Position numbers and translations under genes: made by a program. From Candidatus Helarchaeota archaeon (GTDB lineage Archaea; Asgardarchaeota; Lokiarchaeia; Helarchaeales; JABXJV01), in NCBI GenBank assembly GCA_013375355.1, contig JABXJV010000284.1:1-11975 (forward strand): 11,975 nt of DNA. The letters are read 5' to 3'. This document shows, piece by piece, positions 1 through 7,127 of the stretch. Position 1 is the first letter of the stretch; the number at the start of each line of letters is the position of its first letter. Below the pieces are notes generated by a model that had not been told where the DNA came from, searched no databases, and was given only the letters and a program-made list of their open reading frames with translations.

Positions 1-30
1 GAATAACCTTTAATTACAAAATAATTAGAA

Positions 31-41
31 AATATCATATA
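31..41 (+). promoter_or_regulatory. Possible TATA box of the acyl-reductase operon
   Basis: The A+T-rich element AAATATCATAT lies about 25-35 nt before the ATG at 66. That is the distance expected if transcription starts at or just before that ATG, giving a leaderless mRNA. No Shine-Dalgarno site precedes this first gene, which agrees with leaderless initiation. The whole region is A+T-rich, so the motif could occur by chance. Confidence 0.3.
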
Positions 42-65
42 ACTGCTTGATAGTTGATTAAAGTC

Positions 66-305
66 ATGGGTAACTTGGAAAAATTCTTGGAGTATATCTC
101 TGAAGTATTTGAAATAGATCAATCAGAAATATCTGATGAGTTAACGCCAGACGATATCGAGGTCTGGGACTCAATTAGCCACATGGATCTAATGGCTAAA
201 TTCGAGGAAGAGTGGGAAGTTACATTTGATGTTGAGGAATTAACAGAAATGGAAACAATCGGTCTTATAAAGAAAGCCTTGATTCGTCATGGAGTTAAAT
301 TATGA
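66..305 (+). CDS. Acyl carrier protein (phosphopantetheine-binding)
   Basis: This is a small acidic carrier protein of 79 residues from ATG 66, the usual length for a discrete ACP. It should carry an acyl group as a thioester on a 4'-phosphopantetheine arm. The attachment site is visible as WDSISHM, with the modified serine at residue 36 of this start, the same place as in bacterial AcpP. An in-frame TTG at 54 would add four residues. I prefer ATG 66 because of the Ser36 spacing and a possible TATA box placed for a leaderless start. The stop overlaps the ATG of the acyl ligase by 4 nt (ATGA), so the two are translationally coupled and the ligase probably loads this carrier. Free-standing ACPs are unusual in archaea, which generally lack type II fatty acid synthesis. 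The family call is firm; the acyl cargo is unknown. Confidence 0.9.
   Translation: MGNLEKFLEYISEVFEIDQSEISDELTPDDIEVWDSISHMDLMAKFEEEWEVTFDVEELTEMETIGLIKKALIRHGVKL
291..294 (+). promoter_or_regulatory. Shine-Dalgarno site of the acyl ligase gene
   Basis: GGAG lies 7 nt before the ATG at 302, inside the end of the ACP gene. With the ATGA overlap it supports translational coupling and fixes the ligase start. Confidence 0.6.
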
Positions 306-1813
306 ATTTAACACAAGAACTTTTTAAAGATTCACATAAATTAGATAAAATCGCCTTTTTTCATAGAGATGAGACTATCTCCTATCCAGATCTATATGCT
401 AAAATTTGCACTGTTATAGAAGAACTTAAAAAGCAAGGGTGTAAGAAGGGAGAAAAAATCGCTATTTTTGCAAATAATTCAATTTTTACAGTCATCGCGT
501 ATTTTGGGATTATTGGAAATGGAATTGTTGCAATTCCTCTTTATCCAAGAATTTCAGAAGAACATTTGAATTATATTATTAAGGGCTGTGAAATAAAAAC
601 GCTCTTTATACAAAATAAACTTCTCAAACGCTTTGAAGAACGATGTAAAGTTAAGATGAAAAATTATTTTATTGATGCTGAAAGTGAATTTGGAATAAAT
701 ATAAATGCTTTACCAAAAAAAGAAATAAAATTTCCAGAAATTGATGAAAAAAAGGAAACCGCTGTAATAGTGTTTACATCCGGATCCACTGGAGTTCCTA
801 AAGGGGTGATGGTGTCTCATCATAACGTTAATTATAATGCAGATTCAATAATTGAATATTTAAAACTCACTGAAAAAGATAGATTTATGGAAGTATTGCC
901 TTTTTCTTATTGTTATGGAACATCATGGCTCCATACGCATATGAAAGTAGGTGGACAATTAGTTATTAATAATCGCTTTATGTTTCCAGGAAAGGTATTG
1001 GATGAAATAAATGAAAAAGAATGTACGGGATTTGGAGGAGTGCCTGCACATTATCAAATTTTATTGAGAAGATCAAATATACATAAAAGAAAATTTCCTT
1101 CATTGAGGTATTTTGCTCAAGCAGGAGGCAAATTAGCAGTTCCTTTTATTAAAGAATTAATGGAACTTTTCCCAAATAAACAAATTTTTATTATGTACGG
1201 TCAAACAGAAGCTACTGCTCGGCTTTCTTATTTGCCACCAGATTTATTGGAAAAAAAATTAGGGTCAATTGGTAAAGGTATTCCTAGAGTTACTCTTGAA
1301 GTATTAAAAAAAGATGGATCTCCGATAAAACCTGGTGAAGTCGGTGAAATTGTGGCAGAAGGTGGTAATATAATGCAAGGATATTGGAATGATCCCGAAG
1401 GTACAAAAAAGACACTTAAAGAAGGGAAATTATATACGGGAGATCTTGCAACAATTGATGAGGAAGGCTTTCTTTTTCTAGTTGATCGAGAAAAAAATAT
1501 AATTAAGAGTGGTGGATATCGAGTTTCACCTCAAGAAATTGAAAATGTAATCTTTCAAATCCCAAATGTTGTTGAAGCAGCAGTTATTGGAGTACCGGAT
1601 GAAATTTTGGGAGAAGCAATTAAAGCGTTTGTTGTGACTATTAAAGACGCTAAAAGTTTAATAGATAAAGATTATATTGTAAAATATTGCAGAAAGCAAT
1701 TACCATCTCATAAAATCCCAAGATATGTGGAATTTATAAGGAATTTACCAAAAAGTAGTTCAAATAAAGTAATGTATGAAGTTTTAAAGAAACAGGAAAG
1801 GGAGAAAAAATGA
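302..1813 (+). CDS. AMP-forming acyl ligase (ANL superfamily), probable acyl-ACP synthetase
   Basis: A 503-residue adenylate-forming enzyme of normal family length. Visible core motifs are the phosphate loop FTSGSTGVPKG (158-168), YGQTEA (299-304), YTGD (378-381), the hinge region around D396-REK, and GGYRVSPQEIE (404-414). The C-terminal lysine in the SSSNK stretch (K489) fits the catalytic lysine. The family makes an acyl-AMP from a carboxylic acid and ATP, then passes the acyl group to a thiol. The substrate stretch (LPFSYCYGTSWLHTH, 199-213) looks like acyl-CoA synthetases and lacks the Asp that binds an alpha-amino group, so a plain carboxylic acid is more likely than an amino acid; this is inference. 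It overlaps both neighbours by 4 nt. The adjacent carrier gene makes ACP the likely acceptor, although CoA cannot be excluded. Confidence 0.9.
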   Translation: MNLTQELFKDSHKLDKIAFFHRDETISYPDLYAKICTVIEELKKQGCKKGEKIAIFANNSIFTVIAYFGIIGNGIVAIPLYPRISEEHLNYIIKGCEIKTLFIQNKLLKRFEERCKVKMKNYFIDAESEFGININALPKKEIKFPEIDEKKETAVIVFTSGSTGVPKGVMVSHHNVNYNADSIIEYLKLTEKDRFMEVLPFSYCYGTSWLHTHMKVGGQLVINNRFMFPGKVLDEINEKECTGFGGVPAHYQILLRRSNIHKRKFPSLRYFAQAGGKLAVPFIKELMELFPNKQIFIMYGQTEATARLSYLPPDLLEKKLGSIGKGIPRVTLEVLKKDGSPIKPGEVGEIVAEGGNIMQGYWNDPEGTKKTLKEGKLYTGDLATIDEEGFLFLVDREKNIIKSGGYRVSPQEIENVIFQIPNVVEAAVIGVPDEILGEAIKAFVVTIKDAKSLIDKDYIVKYCRKQLPSHKIPRYVEFIRNLPKSSSNKVMYEVLKKQEREKK

Positions 1814-2889
1814 TAAAAAAGAATGTAATGATCCCCCATATTTACTATGTAAATGAACTTTTTATGGGAAAAGGGGCACTGTCAACTTTAAAATATTTAG
1901 GAGAAGAAAAATTTTTAATTTTCGTTTCCAAAACCGTGAAGGGTTTGGAGAATTACCAAAAGATAGAGAAATATTTGGATGGTAAAACTTATACCGAAGA
2001 AATTATAGAAGATTGCTTAGAAAAAAAGATATTAGAATTTAGAAATAAATACAAAGATTATAATCCTGATGTTGTTGTCGCTATCGGAGGAGGTAAGGTT
2101 ATAGATTCTGCAAAAATTGTAAAATTTTTAATAGAGAATCCCGATCATGATTTAGAAACGCTTAAAAAAGAGTATTTTAATTTTAATAAGAAAATCAAGC
2201 TCGTTGCTGTCCCGACTACTCCTTCGACAGGTTCTGAATCTAATTCTACTGCATTGACAAAAACAGAACAAAATGAAAAAATTGCATATATAAATCGTTC
2301 TTTCATCCCCGATATGGCAATTTTAGACTATGCTTTTTTGGAATCGATTCCATTGGATAAACTTATTCCGATGACAGGGGATATATTTGGGCACTCTTTT
2401 GAAGCTTTTTTCTCCAAATTAAGTAAACAACTAATTATAATATATGCAAAATCTAGTATGAAATTTTTAAAAAAAGGCATTCTAGGACTTAAAAAGAATA
2501 AAGAGGATAAAAAAAGTCTTGAAAGTATCATGGTTGCAGGACATGTTGGTGGAATTGCTGCAGGAAATGCATTTGTAGGTGCTTGTCATGCCCTTGCTCA
2601 TGCGGCAGAAATAAAAATTAACAAGGGACATAGTAGCCTAATTATGAACTTAATTAAACCAACCCTTACTTGGCATCAGAAAAAAACAGAAAATCCAGAT
2701 TATGAACAATTCATAAATGCTTATAATGAGATAGGATACGACTCTTATTTGGAACCAGGGATTTTCGACGCTTTAGATAATAACTGGTGGGCAGAAACTG
2801 CTCTTAAAGATCCCGCTGTTAAAACAAATCCTATTAGAATGAAATTGGAATCTATGCTGGAGTTGGTCAATTGGATCAAGACCAAATAA
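1810..2889 (+). CDS. Iron-type (group III) alcohol dehydrogenase
   Basis: A 359-residue member of the Fe-ADH family (PF00465 type), which interconverts aldehydes and alcohols with NAD(P)H. The dinucleotide motif is AIGGGKVIDSAK (91-102), followed by PTTPSTGSESN (135-145). By alignment from memory with E. coli FucO, the metal ligands are intact: D191 and H195 (GDIFGHSFEAF), H260 (GACH) and H274 (NKGHSS), with H264 at the catalytic His position. The 14-residue spacing of H260 and H274 matches the family. The start overlaps the ligase stop by 4 nt and follows GGAG at 1801-1804 with a 5-nt gap. In context it should reduce the aldehyde made by the LuxC homologue to an alcohol, or run in reverse. 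Substrate and cofactor preference cannot be read from the sequence. Confidence 0.9.
   Translation: MIKKNVMIPHIYYVNELFMGKGALSTLKYLGEEKFLIFVSKTVKGLENYQKIEKYLDGKTYTEEIIEDCLEKKILEFRNKYKDYNPDVVVAIGGGKVIDSAKIVKFLIENPDHDLETLKKEYFNFNKKIKLVAVPTTPSTGSESNSTALTKTEQNEKIAYINRSFIPDMAILDYAFLESIPLDKLIPMTGDIFGHSFEAFFSKLSKQLIIIYAKSSMKFLKKGILGLKKNKEDKKSLESIMVAGHVGGIAAGNAFVGACHALAHAAEIKINKGHSSLIMNLIKPTLTWHQKKTENPDYEQFINAYNEIGYDSYLEPGIFDALDNNWWAETALKDPAVKTNPIRMKLESMLELVNWIKTK
2859..2862 (+). promoter_or_regulatory. Shine-Dalgarno site that decides the luxE TTG start
   Basis: GGAG lies 8 nt before TTG 2871 within the end of the dehydrogenase gene. The next in-frame Met is at about residue 72, far inside the conserved protein, so the TTG is the only sensible start. 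The result is a 19-nt overlap between the two genes. Confidence 0.6.
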
Positions 2890-3986
2890 TTAAGGAAATA
2901 ATAACAGCTAATCAATATAATCTTGCTCAAAAAGAGAAAGAAGCTAAATTACTTCCTATTTTTAAAGAACAAATAAAAACACAAATTGAGAGTTTAAATA
3001 ATTTAAAATCTTTTTATAATAAATTTAATGTAAATATTGATGATATAAATTCATTAAATGAGTTACCACCTATTCCTGTAAACATGTTTAAAAAATTTGA
3101 TTTGAGAACATGTAAAAAAGAAGATGTATTAAGGGTTTTACACTCCAGTTCCACAACAACCGGAATTCCAAGTAAAATATATATTGATAAAAAAACTGCC
3201 TTTCGTCAAACTCGTTCCTTCCTTTCTACAATTAAGAATTTTATTGGAAAAGAAAGAAGACCATTATTAATTATAGATACGGAAGAAGTCGATAAGGCTA
3301 AAACGGATACATTAACCGCAAGAGGTGCTGCAATTCGGGCAATAACTAACTTTGCAACTAAAAAAACTTATGTAATGGATCTAAAAAATGGAGATCTCGA
3401 TGTAAATTTCGATAGACTCAAAGAATTTTGCAATAATTTCGAAGGACAAGATATAATAGTCTATGGTTTTACTTATATCATTTGGAGTCGATTTTATAAA
3501 ATTTTAAAAGAAAAAAATCTTCAATTAAATTTTCCAAATATTAAAATTCTTCATAGTGGTGGTTGGAAAAAATTAATTGAACAACAAGTTGATAAAAGAA
3601 CATTCAATTCTGAAATCGCTAGCATTTTTAATACAAGTCCAAAAAATGTCATTGATTATTACGGAATGGTTGAACAAGTAGGGGTTGTTTTTGTTGATTG
3701 TGAGGAAGGCTGGAAGCATGTTCCTGATTTTGCAGAAGTTATAATAAGAGATTTCTATACCATGAGTGAAAATGAGCCAAAAAATCCTGGGTTAATCGAA
3801 ATTTTGAGTATATTACCAACAAGTTATCCAGGACAAGCTTTATTAACGGAAGATGTTGGTGAAATTATTGGTATAGATGATTGTCCATGCGGAAGAAAAG
3901 GGAAATATTTTACTTTTAGATCTAGAGTGCAAAAAGTAGAATTACGAGGGTGTGGAGATACTTTTGCTGAAAGGAGGGGAGATTGA
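2871..3986 (+). CDS. luxE: LuxE-family acyl-protein synthetase
   Basis: A 371-residue protein, very close to bacterial LuxE length. LuxE activates an acid with ATP, becomes acylated on a cysteine and passes the acyl group to LuxC. Visible features are the phosphate-binding loop HSSSTTTGIPSK (91-102), YYGMVEQ (263-269), TEDVGE (326-331), CPCGRKG (338-344), and a C-terminal RGCGDT with Cys361. Vibrio LuxE is acylated on a cysteine in the same C-terminal position (Cys364), so the acyl-enzyme route looks intact. It is followed directly by a LuxC homologue (TTGA overlap), the standard partner. Because an ACP and a separate ligase are encoded upstream, this protein may take acyl groups from acyl-ACP rather than from free acid; that is inference. 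PaaK/CapK-type ligases are the nearest alternative, but the C-terminal RGCGDT favours LuxE. Confidence 0.9.
   Translation: MDQDQIIKEIITANQYNLAQKEKEAKLLPIFKEQIKTQIESLNNLKSFYNKFNVNIDDINSLNELPPIPVNMFKKFDLRTCKKEDVLRVLHSSSTTTGIPSKIYIDKKTAFRQTRSFLSTIKNFIGKERRPLLIIDTEEVDKAKTDTLTARGAAIRAITNFATKKTYVMDLKNGDLDVNFDRLKEFCNNFEGQDIIVYGFTYIIWSRFYKILKEKNLQLNFPNIKILHSGGWKKLIEQQVDKRTFNSEIASIFNTSPKNVIDYYGMVEQVGVVFVDCEEGWKHVPDFAEVIIRDFYTMSENEPKNPGLIEILSILPTSYPGQALLTEDVGEIIGIDDCPCGRKGKYFTFRSRVQKVELRGCGDTFAERRGD
3972..3977 (+). promoter_or_regulatory. Strong Shine-Dalgarno site that decides the luxC TTG start
   Basis: AGGAGG lies 5 nt before TTG 3983, the strongest ribosome site in the window. It supports the TTG start and the 4-nt TTGA overlap with luxE. 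Confidence 0.75.
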
Positions 3987-5284
3987 TTATTCAAGTTTTG
4001 TTCTTTAAAAATAAAATTTACAAATTAAATGAAAAAACTGTTAGCGATTTAAAAGAAATTAAGTCTGAAATTGAAAAGAGCAGGGAAATTTTTAAAAGTA
4101 TCACTATTGAAAAAATTATTGACCTTTTTCACCAATTTGGTAGAGAATTACTCCATAATAAGGAATTTATATCATTTGAAGGGGTTCCCTTTCTCTCTAA
4201 TTGGCTTAGGAAAGGTAATATTGAAAAAATTGTAATTAAGAATTTAGGTTCTTTTAAAGTTTTGAAAGATTTTATTGGTGAAGGGCGGAAAAAGGTAAAG
4301 GCTCAACCGAGGGGTGTTATTTGCCACTGGATTGCTGGAAATGTCCCTACTTTAGGATTTTTTTCATTAATTCAGTCTATTTTAGTTGGAAATTCAAATA
4401 TAGTTAAAATCCCTCCTGAAAGTCAATTCATTTTCCTTGAATTAATTAAATTATTTGGAAAAACTGAAATAGAAGGTCTAAAAGGTTCTGATATTTTAAA
4501 AACGGTAGCAGTTATTGATTTTTCACCCTCAGACACAAAATCCAACTTAAATTTTTCATTAACTGCTGATGCGAGAGTAATCTGGGGGGGTCAAGAAGCA
4601 GTAGATGCTATTTCAAAAACAAGCAAAATGAGTCATTGCGATGATATTGTTTTTGGTCCAAAGTATTCTTTTGGTATAGTGGATAAAAAGGCACAGGAAT
4701 CTGAAGAGTTTCCTAAATTAATCCGCCGATTCGTTAATGATATTATAATTTTTGATCAAAGTGCATGCTCTTCACCCCAAGTAATCTTTTTTGAAAAAGG
4801 GCCACTAGATTTAGAATCAATTGGAAAATTCTTTGAAGATGAATTTAAATTAGCTTCAAAACGCTTCCCAAAAAATGGGATTGATCAATTTATTGCATCA
4901 AAAATAATTAATATTAGAGCAGAATACGCTCTTGCTCCAGAAAAAAAGGTAATTGCTTCTAAAGAAAACGATTGGACAATACTGATGGATGATAATATTA
5001 GATTAGAGGAACCAGTCCAATCACGAACTATTTTTTTAAAAGAAGTAGACTCTGTCATGGACTGTGTTGACTTAATTACTCCAAGAATTCAAACTATCGG
5101 CACTGCTATTTATAATAGAAATAAATTATTAGAGTTTACTGATGCCGTGACATACAAAGGAGTGGCAAGATGCGTTTTACCAGGTCAAATGAATTTTTAT
5201 GATTCTCCTTGGGATGGGATCTATTTTTTAAATAGATTAGTAAGATGGGTAACTTTATATATGCCAGCTGATGAAAAATTATAA
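3983..5284 (+). CDS. luxC: LuxC-family acyl reductase
   Basis: A 433-residue LuxC homologue (LuxC is usually about 480 residues), which reduces an enzyme-bound or thioester acyl group to an aldehyde with NADPH. Recognisable blocks are VICHWIAGNVPTLG (112-125), WGGQEAVDA (201-209), HCDDIVFGPKYSFG (218-231), the active-site segment FDQSACSSPQ with nucleophile Cys262, TIGTAIY (371-377), and the C-terminal VARCVLPGQMNFYDSPWDG (394-412). The start is the TTG at 3983, set by AGGAGG and a 4-nt overlap with luxE. Together with luxE it forms the core of a fatty-acid-reductase complex. The thioesterase LuxD and the luciferase subunits are absent here. The aldehyde should feed the iron alcohol dehydrogenase encoded upstream. 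The family call is very secure; chain length and physiological product are unknown. Confidence 0.93.
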   Translation: MIIQVLFFKNKIYKLNEKTVSDLKEIKSEIEKSREIFKSITIEKIIDLFHQFGRELLHNKEFISFEGVPFLSNWLRKGNIEKIVIKNLGSFKVLKDFIGEGRKKVKAQPRGVICHWIAGNVPTLGFFSLIQSILVGNSNIVKIPPESQFIFLELIKLFGKTEIEGLKGSDILKTVAVIDFSPSDTKSNLNFSLTADARVIWGGQEAVDAISKTSKMSHCDDIVFGPKYSFGIVDKKAQESEEFPKLIRRFVNDIIIFDQSACSSPQVIFFEKGPLDLESIGKFFEDEFKLASKRFPKNGIDQFIASKIINIRAEYALAPEKKVIASKENDWTILMDDNIRLEEPVQSRTIFLKEVDSVMDCVDLITPRIQTIGTAIYNRNKLLEFTDAVTYKGVARCVLPGQMNFYDSPWDGIYFLNRLVRWVTLYMPADEKL

Positions 5285-5291
5285 CACAATA

Positions 5292-5297
5292 AGGGGA
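5292..5297 (+). promoter_or_regulatory. Shine-Dalgarno site pointing to an ATA start
   Basis: The AGGGGA-like element lies 8 nt before ATA 5306, the same spacing as the luxE site. It follows an in-frame stop region and sits just after luxC. The first conventional start codon in the open frame is a TTG more than 200 nt downstream. Confidence 0.45.
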
Positions 5298-5305
5298 TTT
5301 AATTT

Positions 5306-6124
5306 ATATCAATTTCTAACTCAATCGGAAATCATTGGAAGATTGTTCTTTATAGCACAATATTTAACTTTTTATTTGAATATGCAGTTCGTGGTTTCGA
5401 TAACATATTAGAAATTCCCATACTGCTTTTTGGTATTATTGGTATATATTTCACCTATTTTATTTTATTAGAAGATCTAATTGTAAGGTTTAGACTTAAG
5501 GATTATGAGCTCTTCTTGATCGCATTTTTTTACTGTCTTATTGGGATGGTGCTTAATTCAGGCTATATATTTTGGGAGCCAGGTCCATTCCAACAAAATT
5601 ACTTAATTTTTGGAGTTAATTATTTGATAGTCATTTTTGTAGGTATTTTTTGGTGGTCTGAATTTCAAACTGTTCTTACTTTTTACTTTGCAAATAGAAT
5701 TTCAACAAGAGATTGGGATCAACCATTTCTTGGTAGAAAAGGATGGATATTAACCTTATCTATAAATGGTTTATTGCTTTCATTATTTTTTCTAAGTGGA
5801 AAGATAATTTACGGGACAATAGAGGGTTATATTTCAATGTTTATAATTTGGGTTGTATTTGGAATTCTTTGTTATATAATGTTAAAGAATAAAGATCGTA
5901 ATGAACAGCCAAAATTTGAATCTTCAAAAATTTTAGACATTATAATGATATCTACTATAATTTTATCGATTTTTTGCGCTACTTTTCTTATTTATGACCC
6001 CGTTATTATTGGGGCGTCTCATGTTAATAGTCTTGCAATAAGAATTACAATACTTTGGGCCTGGACGTTTGGTATTTTTGTAATTTTTTTTCGTATTCTA
6101 TTAAAAAAACCAATTTCGGTATGA
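5306..6124 (+). CDS. Multi-pass membrane protein, last gene of the acyl-reductase operon
   Basis: The frame is open from the stop at 5300-5302 to 6124. A start at ATA 5306 gives 272 residues; the first ordinary start, TTG 5516, gives 202 and would cut into hydrophobic segments. Residues 1-70 of the long form read as protein, with hydrophobic stretches such as IPILLFGIIGIYFTYFILL, so I take the upstream part as coding. About seven membrane segments are visible, with short charged loops including FANRISTRDWDQPF and a basic end (LLKKPISV). I do not recognise the family. The gene begins 21 nt after the luxC stop and so is probably co-transcribed. It may transport or use the alcohol or aldehyde in the membrane, but no motif shows this. 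The start is uncertain: a rare ATA start or a sequencing error at an ATG are both possible. Confidence 0.65.
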   Translation: MSISNSIGNHWKIVLYSTIFNFLFEYAVRGFDNILEIPILLFGIIGIYFTYFILLEDLIVRFRLKDYELFLIAFFYCLIGMVLNSGYIFWEPGPFQQNYLIFGVNYLIVIFVGIFWWSEFQTVLTFYFANRISTRDWDQPFLGRKGWILTLSINGLLLSLFFLSGKIIYGTIEGYISMFIIWVVFGILCYIMLKNKDRNEQPKFESSKILDIIMISTIILSIFCATFLIYDPVIIGASHVNSLAIRITILWAWTFGIFVIFFRILLKKPISV

Positions 6125-6146
6125 TAAAACCGCTATTTCTAACCAA

Positions 6147-6977
6147 TTAGGTTTTAAGACGTCTAAAATAGTCCAATATAGATAGATTATCTATATCACC
6201 TGATAAGCATACTATTGTTTCTTCCTTATCTTTTTTGTAAAATTTTGAAAATGCTTCTTTTAAGGATAAAATCATAAAATTCTTTTTTTTATTAATAATT
6301 TTAATAAACCCCTCCAAAATTTCGACATATTTAACTTGTCCCATTCTAATTGGATGCAGATCATAAACTAAGACTCCAGTTCTACCATAATCTAAAGCTT
6401 CAACAAAGTGTCTTAAGATGACATTATTATTATTTAGTCCAAGATTATCTATAAGAACATCATCTGACACACCAATCAAAGGGAGTGTAATCACTCCCGA
6501 TTTATGTTTAATGGGATGTGGAGGTTCTTTCCATGGTGGTTTTTGGATATTTATTGAAGTGTCATATAATATTCCTAACTTTTTCTCATATTCAAAAAAT
6601 AAATCAGAATTTTTCTCAATTCGGGTAATTCCATAAGGAGCCCTAAAAATCCAAGGATTTTGATTAAATTTTTTAAAAACTGAAATTGCTTCTCTCATAT
6701 CCTTAAAAGCTGCCTTTCTTCCTATTAGAGAATAATCTGGATGAGTATGTCCATGTGGACCATAATCATGATCGCCAAAATGTGAAAAAAAGGTTGGTTG
6801 ATTTTCAATTAAATAAGTAGAAATAAAATAAGTCATTTTAACGTCATATTTTTCAAAAATTCGATTCATTCTCGCTATTAAACTAACCATATTTGCAGAA
6901 AATAAACTCAAATAATTAGAAATCTTCTTGATTAATACAGGAATTTTATTTTTATATGTTAGGATTCTTCTAAACAA
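6147..6977 (-). CDS. NodB-type polysaccharide deacetylase homologue, unusual N-terminus
   Basis: A 276-residue protein from TTG 6977, which is the only common start before the upstream stop. NodB-fold enzymes remove N- or O-acetyl groups from glycans with a metal held by an Asp and two His. Seen here are GPHGHTHPD (73-81) with H75 and H79 in the HxxxH arrangement, FRAPYG (111-116), LYDTS (137-141) and LVYDLHP (203-209). The usual first motif (TFDD) is missing from the N-terminus, which instead starts with a basic stretch and enters the helix before KMTYF (47-51). The C-terminus carries a strand ending in SGDIDN (259-264), which resembles the missing motif. No signal peptide is apparent, so it probably acts in the cytoplasm or at the inner membrane face. 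It is convergent with the acyl-reductase operon, separated by 22 nt, and need not be functionally linked to it. Confidence 0.75.
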   Translation of the reverse strand: MFRRILTYKNKIPVLIKKISNYLSLFSANMVSLIARMNRIFEKYDVKMTYFISTYLIENQPTFFSHFGDHDYGPHGHTHPDYSLIGRKAAFKDMREAISVFKKFNQNPWIFRAPYGITRIEKNSDLFFEYEKKLGILYDTSINIQKPPWKEPPHPIKHKSGVITLPLIGVSDDVLIDNLGLNNNNVILRHFVEALDYGRTGVLVYDLHPIRMGQVKYVEILEGFIKIINKKKNFMILSLKEAFSKFYKKDKEETIVCLSGDIDNLSILDYFRRLKT

Positions 6978-7087
6978 AGAATTTTCACTCTCTATCCAAA
7001 ACCATTAAAAGTTGAAAATTAATAAATCTTAATTTATTAAATTATACATAATGCCTTAAAATAAAGATAATTTAGACTGTTATTTAA

Positions 7088-7098
7088 TTTAAATATAG
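7088..7098 (+). promoter_or_regulatory. Possible TATA box of the helicase gene
   Basis: The TTTAAATATAG element lies about 30-40 nt before ATG 7128. That fits a short or absent leader, and no Shine-Dalgarno site is seen before the start. The region is A+T-rich, so this is suggestive only. Confidence 0.35.
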
Positions 7099-7127
7099 GT
7101 AAATATAGTAATTTTTATAATATTTTA

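Noticed and set aside
2328..2930. Minus-strand open frames opposite the alcohol dehydrogenase gene
   Set aside because: They lie inside a gene with complete family motifs and show no recognisable protein features of their own.
54..5284. Bioluminescence (lux) operon
   Set aside because: luxC and luxE homologues are present, but no luciferase subunits, no luxD and no luxG occur; the ACP, ligase and alcohol dehydrogenase point to alcohol formation instead.
6125..6156. TAAAACC...GGTTTTA inverted repeat as a bidirectional terminator
   Set aside because: The stem is only 7 bp with an 18-nt loop, one arm lies inside the deacetylase gene, and no T-run follows; it could be chance in A+T-rich DNA.
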